Assembly (NCBI GenBank): GCA_902805675.1
Contig: CADCTA010000066.1
Span: 1 to 33,971, forward strand
Length of the DNA stretch: 33,971 nucleotides
Direction: 5' to 3'
Origin: an uncultured Chthoniobacterales bacterium
GTDB lineage: Bacteria > Verrucomicrobiota > Verrucomicrobiia > Chthoniobacterales > UBA10450
The notes below the pieces were generated by a model. It searched no databases. It had not been told where the DNA came from and saw only the letters and a list, made by a program, of their open reading frames with translations. Numbering within the stretch: the stretch's first letter is position 1; each line of letters starts with the position of its first letter. The position numbers and the translations under genes are program-made. Below, piece by piece: positions 24,474 to 32,155 of this stretch.

Positions 24474-25214
24474 ATGAATTCGTCAAAAAACCTGGCCGAT
24501 CTGTCCCTTGCTATCGTCTGTCCGATGGCCAACGAGGGGCAAAAAGCTGTCGACTTTGTCGACGCGGTGCTGGCCCAGTGCGGTGAATTTCGCCAGCGCA
24601 CTTTCCTCGTGGTGCTTGATCGGGCGAACAAGGACAACACCCTCGATCTGATGAACGAGCACGCCAAGACAACGCCGGACCTCAAGGTGATCTGGGCGCC
24701 CGAGAATCGTGGGCCGGTGGATGCGTACGTGCGCGGCTACAAGGAGGCGCTCGCGCTCAACCCGGATTGGGTGCTCGAGATCGATGCCGGATTTAGCCAT
24801 CAGCCCTCTGACATTCCCGTGCTCTTCAAGAAGATGCAGGAAGGGTACGACTGCGTCTTCGGCAGCCGCTTTTGTCCGGGCGGATCAATCAGCGACAGCT
24901 CGAAGAAGCGTTACTGGATCAGCTGGGGCGGCACATTCCTGACCAACATGCTGCTCGGCACGAAGCTGCACGACATGACCAGCGGTTTTCAGCTGTTCAC
25001 GCGCGAGGCGCTGCAGGCAATTGTCGACCGCGGCATTCAATCACGCGGACCCTTTTTCCAGACGGAGATGAAGACGTACGCGCGGCGTATGAAAATCACG
25101 GAGGCGCCGATTCAATATCGCGCCGCCAGCCACAATGTCGGCAACAAGCAGATCAAGGACGCCTTTAAGAATCTGTGGCGCCTGTTCAGCATGCGCCTTG
25201 CGGGCCGCGTTTAG
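24474..25214 (+). CDS. DPM1-like GT2 glycosyltransferase with atypical D-x-D
   Basis: A soluble 246-residue GT2 enzyme of the dolichyl-phosphate mannosyltransferase (DPM1) type, with no C-terminal membrane helices. Such enzymes transfer a sugar from a nucleotide donor to a polyprenyl phosphate, giving the lipid-linked donors that GT-C enzymes use. Family features are SLAIVCPMANEG at the N-terminus, the GSRFCPGGSI block near 130 and SGFQLFTREAL near 170. Two usual signatures are changed: the DDxSxDxT stretch reads LDRANKDNT, and the metal-binding DAD reads DAG (104-106, EIDAGFSHQP). It starts a plus-strand group with the RGP-like, D and GME genes. The ATG at 24474 gives the natural family N-terminus. 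The lipid acceptor is inferred. Confidence 0.82.
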   Translation: MNSSKNLADLSLAIVCPMANEGQKAVDFVDAVLAQCGEFRQRTFLVVLDRANKDNTLDLMNEHAKTTPDLKVIWAPENRGPVDAYVRGYKEALALNPDWVLEIDAGFSHQPSDIPVLFKKMQEGYDCVFGSRFCPGGSISDSSKKRYWISWGGTFLTNMLLGTKLHDMTSGFQLFTREALQAIVDRGIQSRGPFFQTEMKTYARRMKITEAPIQYRAASHNVGNKQIKDAFKNLWRLFSMRLAGRV

Positions 25215-25280
25215 CCGCAGATTGTCGCATCCGCAGTGGCGGCAGCTGACGTATCGTTTTCTCCCATCGTCCCTTACCCT

Positions 25281-26417
25281 ATGAGCCAACCAAACACCTG
25301 CATCGTTCTCACCACCATCAACGCCGGCGGCATTCTCGATGGCTACTGCAAGCAAGCCGAAGCGGAGGGCGTGAAGGATGGATTGCAAATCATCGTCATC
25401 CCGGACCGCAAGACGCCGAACGAGCTGTTCACGAAATGCGACCAGGTGCGCGCGCAGGGTTTCAACATCCAGTGCCCGACCGTTGAGGAGCAGGATGCGT
25501 ATCTGAAGAAGTTCGGCGCGCTCGCGCAGCTCGTTCCGTACAACTCGGACAATCGTCGCAACATCGGCTACCTGATGTCGCTCGAGACCGATTGCGAGGT
25601 GCTGCTCTCGATTGACGACGACAACTACGCCATCAGCGAGACGTACAAGGACATGGCGTCGGTTTGCAGCGATTCGATGACGCTGCCGGCCGTCCACAGC
25701 AGCAATCGGTGGTTCAACTTCTGCGACATGCTCGAGATCGAGCCGAACTACCAGGTTTTCCCACGCGGCTATCCCTACCACAAGCGCACCGAGACGCCGG
25801 AGCTGACCTACAAGGAAGAGACCGGCAAGGTGCGGATGAACGTCGGCCTCTGGCTGCACGAGCCGGATCTCGATGCAATCACCTGGCTCGCGGCACCGGT
25901 GCGTGCGCGCTCGTTCAAGCCGCACAATGGCGGCTCGATTTTCCTCGGCAACGACACGTGGAGCCCGATCAACACGCAGAACACCGGCCTCCATCGCGAT
26001 CTCACCGTCACGTACTACTTCGTGCGCATGGGCTACCCGCTCGCCGGGCTGCCGATCGATCGCTACGGCGACATCTTCAGCGGCTATCTGTCCCAGGCGT
26101 GCGTGAAGCACATGGGCGACCGCATCCGCGTGGGCACGCCAGTCGCCGACCACAAGCGGAATGCGCACAACTACATGCGCGATCTCGCTGGCGAGCTCGC
26201 CTGCATCATGGTGCTGGAGCCGATCCTGGAATGGCTGCCGGAAGCGAAGCTCGAAGGCAACAACTACGCCGACACATACCTCTCGTTAGCCGACGCCATC
26301 GACCAGCAGGTGGTCCATTTCACCGGGCAGATCTGGAATGACGCCACGCGTGGCTATTTCCACCAGATGACTTACTGCATGCGCGAGTGGGTCAAGGCCT
26401 GCCGACAGATCAGCTAA
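25281..26417 (+). CDS. Reversibly glycosylated polypeptide / UDP-arabinopyranose mutase-like protein (GT75)
   Basis: A soluble 378-residue protein resembling plant reversibly glycosylated polypeptides, which interconvert UDP-arabinopyranose and UDP-arabinofuranose through a glycosylated arginine. Matching features, in order: a DDD triad at 112-114 in LLSIDDDNY; RGYPYHKR at 162-169, which keeps two arginines seven residues apart (162 and 169) like Arg158 and Arg165 of plant enzymes in RGYPFSLR; GLWLHEPDLDA near 189, like plant GLWLNIPDYDA; and PIDRYGDIFSGYL near 258, like plant PIGRYDDMWAGW. STELLO-type glycosyltransferases are the alternative family. The ATG at 25281 gives MSQPNTCIVLTTIN. Whether the bacterial enzyme acts on arabinose is unknown. 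It lies between the DPM1-like and D genes. Confidence 0.8.
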   Translation: MSQPNTCIVLTTINAGGILDGYCKQAEAEGVKDGLQIIVIPDRKTPNELFTKCDQVRAQGFNIQCPTVEEQDAYLKKFGALAQLVPYNSDNRRNIGYLMSLETDCEVLLSIDDDNYAISETYKDMASVCSDSMTLPAVHSSNRWFNFCDMLEIEPNYQVFPRGYPYHKRTETPELTYKEETGKVRMNVGLWLHEPDLDAITWLAAPVRARSFKPHNGGSIFLGNDTWSPINTQNTGLHRDLTVTYYFVRMGYPLAGLPIDRYGDIFSGYLSQACVKHMGDRIRVGTPVADHKRNAHNYMRDLAGELACIMVLEPILEWLPEAKLEGNNYADTYLSLADAIDQQVVHFTGQIWNDATRGYFHQMTYCMREWVKACRQIS

Positions 26418-26510
26418 CGTAGGTAAAGCTTCCGCCGCGCAGCGCTTCCATTTGCAGCGCGCGGCTGGTTTGGCTTGCGCTCGTCGGCAGATGCAACCGA
26501 GAAGAGGAGC

Positions 26511-27659
26511 GTGATTGCGTTCAGCCGCGAGCGTGCCTGGGCCATGCTGCGGCGACCCTGGCGCTCGAGCTGGATGGTGGACGGGCTGCTGACGCTGCTT
26601 GGCGTCTATCTGATCCACTTCGCATTCACGAAACTCTACGTCGTCCACGGCGGCGTTCCGGCGGAGAACCTCGTGCGGCCATACCCGCTCGTGCCCGCGT
26701 GGATCTTCGTCGCCTGGGACGCAACCTTGTACCGCGGCCTGTTCGAAAACATCCATCACTATGCGTTTCCGCCGGGATACCCGCTCACACTGCGCGGCAT
26801 CTGCGAGGTGTTCGGAATCGGCCGCAACGCCTTCGCCAAAAGCGCGCTCCTGCTGAACATCCTGAGCCACGCAATCATCTGCGTCGGGTTCACTTGGTAT
26901 CTGCGCAACGATGCGCGCACGCGAGGCATCCCGGCCTGGGCACCGGTGCTGCTGCTCCTGTTTTTCCCATGGCATAACGCCTTTTTCGCCGCCTACTCGG
27001 AGTCACTCTATTTAGCCCTCACGCTTCTCGCGTTCTGCCTGCGCTCGAAGGAGCGAATCGGGTGGGGTAGCGCCGTGGCCGGTCTTTCGGTGCTGGTTCG
27101 CACATTGGGGACGTTCCTCGTGCTCGCCTTCGTCGCCGAGCAGCTTTTCTACTGCGTGCGCGATCGGAAATTCTACTGGCGCAAACTCCTCCTCGCGAGC
27201 TGCGGGTTGCTCTTCGTCGCCGGCTGGCATGCGTTCCTCTGGTCGCGCGGCACCACTGCCTACCGTGAAGTCTACCCCTGGGTCGAGGCGTTGATCGGCG
27301 AATACGTCGCGCCCGGCCAGAGCCCCCACATCTGGGTGCTGAAGTATCTGTCGTGGGGCGGCCGCTGGGGGGATGTGCTGCCGTTCTGGACCGGTATCGC
27401 GGCAATCGTCTACTGCGCGATCAGGCGGCGCCCGCTGGAGTTTTTCTACCTTGCGATCTTCTACGCGTCGATGGCCGTGTATGTGTATCGGCCATTCCCG
27501 TGGTCGCGTTATGTCTCGGTGCTGTTTCCGGTCGCGATCATGGCGGCTGACTTGGTGAAGCGCTACCCGCGCTGGACCGCAGTGCTGGTCACAATCGTGA
27601 TCATGCACTCGTATCGAATGCAGGTGGAGCTATTCGGGATGCGTGCCGGTGAGCCCTAG
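26511..27659 (+). CDS. D: PIG-V-like GT-C mannosyltransferase, canonical but distant
   Basis: A multi-pass membrane protein of about 382 residues. It is the most distant of the five PIG-V-like proteins but keeps the canonical residues: WDA at 69-71 in VAWDATLY, SH at 119-120, Arg197 in VLVRTLG and SRY at 332-334. YSES near 162 is shared with A. It lacks the FVASR and FLMFSP stretches of the B/C/E group. The start is uncertain. A GTG at 26511 follows GAAGAGGAG too closely to be ideal; an ATG at 26544 and a TTG at 26475 are alternatives. It lies between the RGP-like and GDP-mannose 3,5-epimerase genes on the same strand, which suggests it uses a sugar made by that group. Confidence 0.75.
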   Translation: MIAFSRERAWAMLRRPWRSSWMVDGLLTLLGVYLIHFAFTKLYVVHGGVPAENLVRPYPLVPAWIFVAWDATLYRGLFENIHHYAFPPGYPLTLRGICEVFGIGRNAFAKSALLLNILSHAIICVGFTWYLRNDARTRGIPAWAPVLLLLFFPWHNAFFAAYSESLYLALTLLAFCLRSKERIGWGSAVAGLSVLVRTLGTFLVLAFVAEQLFYCVRDRKFYWRKLLLASCGLLFVAGWHAFLWSRGTTAYREVYPWVEALIGEYVAPGQSPHIWVLKYLSWGGRWGDVLPFWTGIAAIVYCAIRRRPLEFFYLAIFYASMAVYVYRPFPWSRYVSVLFPVAIMAADLVKRYPRWTAVLVTIVIMHSYRMQVELFGMRAGEP

Positions 27660-27721
27660 GGCGACAGCCTGGCCTGTTTTAGACACGCGCGGATTGATTC
27701 CGCGGCGTTTTCATGCACGGT

Positions 27722-27726
27722 GGGAG
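27722..27726 (+). promoter_or_regulatory. Ribosome binding site deciding the GME start
   Basis: GGGAG lies eight bases before the ATG at 27735 and selects it over the in-frame upstream start at 27720. Confidence 0.6.
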
Positions 27727-27734
27727 CGAAGATC

Positions 27735-28718
27735 ATGGCGAAAAATATTGTTGTAACTGGCGCGGGTGGATTCATCGGCGGACATCTCGTAAACGACCTC
27801 CGGCAGCAGGGGCATACCGTCCGTGCGGTCGACATCAAGCCGCTGGAAGAGTGGTATCAACGCTTCGACGACGTCGAGAGCCTCTCGCTCGACCTCGACC
27901 TCCGCGACGCGTGCGTTCAGGCCGTCGACGGCATGGACACCGTCTACAATCTGGCCGCGAACATGGGCGGCATGGGGTTCATCGAGCACAACAAGGCGCT
28001 CTGCATGCTCTCAGTGCTGATCAACACCCACATGTGCGTCGCGGCGCAGGAGGAGGGGATCGACCGCTTTTTCTTCGCCTCGTCCGCGTGCGTCTACAAT
28101 GCCGACAAGCAGAAGGACCCGAACGTCACCGCGTTGAAGGAAGAAGATGCTTATCCGGCGCTCGCCGAAGACGGCTACGGCTGGGAGAAATTGTTTAGCG
28201 AGCGCATGTGTCGCCACTTCCGTGAGGACTATGGTCTGACGACGCGCGTCGCGCGTTACCACAACGTTTACGGCCCGAATGGCACCTACTCCGGTGGCCG
28301 CGAGAAGGCGCCCGCTGCAATCTGCCGCAAGGTGATCCAAGCGAAGCTCGACGGCACGAACGAGATCGAAGTGTGGGGCGACGGCAAGCAGACCCGCAGC
28401 TTCATGTATATCGACGACTGCGTGAAGGGCACGCAGATGATCATGGAGAGCGACATCCTGGAGCCGATCAACCTCGGCAGCAGCGAGCTCGTCAGTATCA
28501 ACCAGCTGGTCGACATCGCCGAGGAAGTCGCCGGCATCAAGGTGAAGCGGAACTACAACCTGAGCGCGCCGAAAGGCGTGAACGGCCGCAACAGCGACAA
28601 CGCTCTGATCAACAAACACCTCGGCTGGGAGCCTTCGATCCGTCTGCGCGATGGCATCGAGCGCACCTACGCCTGGATCTACGATCAGATGACGAGCAAC
28701 CAGCCGGCGCTCGTTTAA
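27735..28718 (+). CDS. GDP-mannose 3,5-epimerase-like NDP-sugar epimerase
   Basis: A 327-residue extended short-chain dehydrogenase/reductase most like plant GDP-mannose 3,5-epimerase, which turns GDP-mannose into GDP-L-galactose or GDP-L-gulose. The NAD-binding motif is TGAGGFIGG (8-16). The GME hallmarks NLAANMGGMGFIE (72-84) and GGREKAPAAICRK (187-199) are present, as are GDGKQTRSF and GVNGRNSDN. The catalytic residues Cys119, Tyr148, Lys152 and Lys191 match Cys145, Tyr174, Lys178 and Lys217 of the Arabidopsis enzyme at a constant offset of 26. The start at 27735 has a GGGAG site. It ends the plus-strand glycan group and its stop overlaps that of the convergent GT87 gene. A GDP-manno-type substrate is likely but not proven. 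Confidence 0.88.
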   Translation: MAKNIVVTGAGGFIGGHLVNDLRQQGHTVRAVDIKPLEEWYQRFDDVESLSLDLDLRDACVQAVDGMDTVYNLAANMGGMGFIEHNKALCMLSVLINTHMCVAAQEEGIDRFFFASSACVYNADKQKDPNVTALKEEDAYPALAEDGYGWEKLFSERMCRHFREDYGLTTRVARYHNVYGPNGTYSGGREKAPAAICRKVIQAKLDGTNEIEVWGDGKQTRSFMYIDDCVKGTQMIMESDILEPINLGSSELVSINQLVDIAEEVAGIKVKRNYNLSAPKGVNGRNSDNALINKHLGWEPSIRLRDGIERTYAWIYDQMTSNQPALV

Positions 28719-29947
28719 GCGGCGGCGTCCTCGCTCCAGTCGCTGCGCACAGTTTCGGGTTGCCAGCTGCGCGTGCGGCCTGGTTCGCTACGCGCACGAA
28801 CTAACGCCGGCACACGTACCCTGCTCCACTCAGCGGTGACGAACGTGCCAAGCAGGAGGAGCAGCGCCCAATTGTATAGCGAGCCGACGGTGAGTTGAAG
28901 GAGCGGCGCGTTCGACATGTGGTCGACGACGAATGGCACGGGCACGATCACCAAGGCAACGAACACGTGCATCCAGCGGCTGCCCCAGGCCCAGCAAATC
29001 ACCGGCAGAAGGAACAGTGTGTAGTGGATCCACGCGACAGGGGAAGCGAGCAGCGAGACGAGCAGCGCGACGGCGCTGACTTGCTGGATCGTGCGGCGCT
29101 GCGTCAGCGCCCAGCACGCTGAGACTGCAAGCAACAGGAGGCTGAGAGCCGTGCCGAGCAGGGGCGCACCGAGTCGCGCAGCCAGCCCGCTGAAGGCCGC
29201 GTTGGTCGGAAAGATGGCTCGTGCGCCGTCGGAGGCGAGAAGCGCGAACCATTGTCGGTAAACCTCCGGCCCGAACACCACGGCGGGAACCGCGCTGACC
29301 AACGCGGCGACGGCGAGGCTGGTGAAGCCCGGCCGCATGCGGCCGGAGAGAAGAAGCAAGGCTGGCCAGACAGCGAAGTTTGGCTTCAAGGCGGCAACGA
29401 TGCCGATCAGAACTCCCGCCCAGACGTCGGAGCCGCGATCCAGCAACAGCCACGCTGCGACGCAGGCGAGCACAAGCGGCACGTAGCTCTGGCCGAGCAT
29501 TAACGTTTCCCAAAACCCAGCCAATGCCGCGGCGCAGATGATGAGCGGTCCGCGCGGGATGTCTTTGAAGCCACGCATGAGGAGGAAAACCGTCGCCGCG
29601 TAGAGCACGAGGTTGATCCCATACCAGATGCGGAAGCCGAGGTACGGCTCCACGGCTGCGAATACCTGATAGATAATCGCCGACACCGGCGGACTGAGAT
29701 TCGGGTTCCTGATCTCGAATCCCTCGCCCACGAAGTGGAAGGTGAGCGGGTAAACGGCGTAGGGGTTCAGTCCCTGCCGCGCCGCCTGTCCGGAAGCGAG
29801 CGACGATCCGAAATCCAAGAGCGAATCGCCCGGCAGCGTGCGAGGGAACTGGTAGATGATGGCGGCAAGTGCCAGCGCAATGAGGAGCAGGTCGGCCGCG
29901 CGAAGCGGCCCGCTCGATGTCGATGCTGGGGAGGGAAGTGCCTTCAT
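28715..29947 (-). CDS. GT87-family (DUF2029) membrane glycosyltransferase
   Basis: A multi-pass membrane protein of about 410 residues of the GT87/DUF2029 group, which includes the mycobacterial polyprenol-phosphate mannosyltransferase PimE. The family pattern is present: an Asp in the first outer loop (LLDFGSS, about residue 45), then GLNPYAVY near 60 and NPNLSPPV near 81, with about ten hydrophobic segments. The ATG at 29947 is preferred; a GTG at 29995 is an alternative, directly after the stop of the 712-residue protein gene. It is last in the minus-strand run L3-E-712-GT87 and converges with the GME gene. The sugar is not known; mannose is plausible from the family and the neighbouring GDP-mannose-type enzyme. 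Confidence 0.83.
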   Translation of the reverse strand: MKALPSPASTSSGPLRAADLLLIALALAAIIYQFPRTLPGDSLLDFGSSLASGQAARQGLNPYAVYPLTFHFVGEGFEIRNPNLSPPVSAIIYQVFAAVEPYLGFRIWYGINLVLYAATVFLLMRGFKDIPRGPLIICAAALAGFWETLMLGQSYVPLVLACVAAWLLLDRGSDVWAGVLIGIVAALKPNFAVWPALLLLSGRMRPGFTSLAVAALVSAVPAVVFGPEVYRQWFALLASDGARAIFPTNAAFSGLAARLGAPLLGTALSLLLLAVSACWALTQRRTIQQVSAVALLVSLLASPVAWIHYTLFLLPVICWAWGSRWMHVFVALVIVPVPFVVDHMSNAPLLQLTVGSLYNWALLLLLGTFVTAEWSRVRVPALVRARSEPGRTRSWQPETVRSDWSEDAAA

Positions 29948-30000
29948 CTCAGGAGCGGAGCAGCGTGACGGCACGCGCGCTCTTCCACAAGCCACTTCGG

Positions 30001-32139
30001 CTACTCACTGCCTTGCTCGGCTGCGGGCGCGAAGACTGGCGGGTTCTGGCTGACGTTGATGATGCGAAACGAAATCGGTCTTCTATCCTCGTCCGGCACC
30101 CAGGGCGGCTGATCGCTGGTGAACTCAACCACGTAGGGATTCGGTGCGACAGACCAGTCGATTTTGAAGGCGTACTGTTCACGGTCTGCGTCCGAATCGA
30201 GTACCACCTCGCCGATGGTTTGCCCGCTTTGTGTCATCCGCACCGTTCGCGGGTGCCGCGTGTGCAGATCGAAGGCGACCTCCGACACCGCGACCTCGCC
30301 AGGTGGGCGATGGAATTCGACCAGACTGCGGCCGGCGCTCCAGCGCCACTCGTCTCCCTCGCTGCGTTCACGCGCGTACCAGCCGTGGGTGAAATGCGGC
30401 GGCAGCACGGGCGCGCGAGGCACAGCCGATGGTTCCAGTCGCACCAGCGCGAATGGGCCGGCATTCGCCGGGCGCAGCGTGCGGTAACCGAGCTCACGAT
30501 ACCGCTGGAGAAGGTCCGCTGCGCCATCCGCATAGCCATCGCAGTCGATCAACACTGCGCTGAAGCCGTGCAGCGCCAGCTGTCGCGCTTGTTCGGCCAC
30601 CGGCAGCCAGGCGACGAGTTCACGCCATTCTTCGGTCGCGCGGCCTGAGTTGTCGCCGTGCGAGAACCGCACCGTCTTGGAGAAGATGTACGGCCGGAGA
30701 TGATCGTAGCCGGCCATTTCATGATAGGGATGGCTGTCCGGGAAGCGCATCACAGGCAGCTGGAAGACCATCGCGCCGCTGCCGAGCCGCTTTTCCAGCA
30801 ATTTGCCCAGGCGGCGGTCGACGGTCATGCGGGCGGCTTGGAAGTCCTGATGCTCGCGGGTGTGAACCGGCGTCTGGTCCCATAGCCCGATCGCCACGAC
30901 GACAGCCGCCGCCGTGGCCGCTGCCCACGCGGGCCAGCGCCGCGTCGTGCGCGAGAGCTGTTGCACTGCATGCAACAGCGCAAGCAACAGCAGGAGGATG
31001 CTGACGCGGTTCATACTGCGGAAGAGATAAAAGCCGAAGATCGCCGGGATCATGTTCAGGCCGCCGACAGTCCCGTATGCGGTAAGCCAAAGTGCGTGGA
31101 GCGACAGCCCGCTGAATCTGCGCCGGCCGGCTTGCATCGCATCGAAGGCGAGCCGCCCAAAGAGCCACAACAACGAGACGCAGCCGAAGAAGCCAAGGTA
31201 GGTGGCAAACAGCTCCCCGCTGAGCATCGACCGGTGTGCGTACCCGCGCGCGATCGCTTCCAACGGCTGCCACCGATGATAGAACGGCAGAAACAGGTCC
31301 ACGATGCGCAGGCTGTAGAGCTCCACTTCCGACATGTAGCGGACCGTCGCGGCTGGATTCGGCCCGTGCTGCCGCTGATACATCAGCGTGTCGAGGTGCA
31401 TCGAGGCCACCAGCGCGACGCAGAGGGCGCCGAGAAGCACCGGCCCTGTGAAGCCGCGCCACGGATACCGCCGCACGAGTCGCGTGATGATCGCGAGAGC
31501 GAGCAGTTGCAGCAGGAGCGCGGTGTAATACGCGCTGTTCCACGCCGTCAGCACCACGGCAGCTGCGCTGAACCAAAACCGCCCCGTCCACAGAGGGATG
31601 CCTCTCCTTGACGCAGTCCACCAGCACATCAGCAACCACAGCGGCGCCGACCCGTAAAAGATGAGCGTGTAATGCGTGATCGACCGATGCGTGATGTAGT
31701 ACGACCAGCTGAAAAGCACTGCCCCGGCGAAACACCATTGCCATCGCCACCGCATGTATCTGCCGACGCCGTAGAACGAGCAGGCCGCGAGGAGAAAGGC
31801 CCCGATGTAAGCGAGATTCAACGCGGGCGTGACGCCGGTCACCCTCGCGATCAATCCCGGGACCCAGTGGAGGAAGTCCTCCGTCCAGGGGTAATCGTTC
31901 CAATTTGCGACGAATGGCGCGCCGAGGCGGCGCACCTGCTTGCTGCCGAAAAGCCCGATCTCTCCCTGGCTGACCGCTTTCACGATCGCATACACAAACG
32001 TGTCGTCTCCCGGCGCGTAGACCGCAGGTCTGGCGAGCAAGTCGAGTGGCGATTGCTTGTAGACCCAAAACCACACCGCGAGCACCACACCGCACAGTGC
32101 GGCGATGCGAGCGAGCTCCAGGGCGGTTCGGCGTTTCAT
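30001..32139 (-). CDS. Large GT-C-like membrane protein with C-terminal beta-rich domain
   Basis: A 712-residue protein. Residues 1 to about 460 are a multi-pass membrane region whose first outer loop holds PGDDTFVY with Asp45 and Asp46, followed by LGAPF and NDYPWTED. This pattern resembles large bacterial GT-C-type membrane proteins. A soluble alpha/beta-looking segment (about 460-580) follows. The last part, about 585-712, begins HGWYARERSEGDEWRWS and is beta-rich. It looks like a diverged relative of the FTWT domain of L1 to L3, where DGW and FTWT occupy the same places. The ATG at 32139 lies 16 bases after the E stop. Donor and product are unknown; a glycosyltransferase acting at the outer face is the most likely role. 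Confidence 0.75.
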   Translation of the reverse strand: MKRRTALELARIAALCGVVLAVWFWVYKQSPLDLLARPAVYAPGDDTFVYAIVKAVSQGEIGLFGSKQVRRLGAPFVANWNDYPWTEDFLHWVPGLIARVTGVTPALNLAYIGAFLLAACSFYGVGRYMRWRWQWCFAGAVLFSWSYYITHRSITHYTLIFYGSAPLWLLMCWWTASRRGIPLWTGRFWFSAAAVVLTAWNSAYYTALLLQLLALAIITRLVRRYPWRGFTGPVLLGALCVALVASMHLDTLMYQRQHGPNPAATVRYMSEVELYSLRIVDLFLPFYHRWQPLEAIARGYAHRSMLSGELFATYLGFFGCVSLLWLFGRLAFDAMQAGRRRFSGLSLHALWLTAYGTVGGLNMIPAIFGFYLFRSMNRVSILLLLLALLHAVQQLSRTTRRWPAWAAATAAAVVVAIGLWDQTPVHTREHQDFQAARMTVDRRLGKLLEKRLGSGAMVFQLPVMRFPDSHPYHEMAGYDHLRPYIFSKTVRFSHGDNSGRATEEWRELVAWLPVAEQARQLALHGFSAVLIDCDGYADGAADLLQRYRELGYRTLRPANAGPFALVRLEPSAVPRAPVLPPHFTHGWYARERSEGDEWRWSAGRSLVEFHRPPGEVAVSEVAFDLHTRHPRTVRMTQSGQTIGEVVLDSDADREQYAFKIDWSVAPNPYVVEFTSDQPPWVPDEDRRPISFRIINVSQNPPVFAPAAEQGSE

Positions 32140-32155
32140 GGTGGCGGGCGCTCCA

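Noticed and set aside
25041..26168. Minus-strand open frame of 375 codons opposite the DPM1-like and RGP-like genes
   Set aside because: It spans two well-supported plus-strand genes and shows no family motif.
30719..32095. Long antisense-like frame within the 712-residue GT-C gene, same strand but another frame
   Set aside because: It is Arg/Ala-rich and lacks the membrane-helix pattern; the other frame is a coherent membrane protein.
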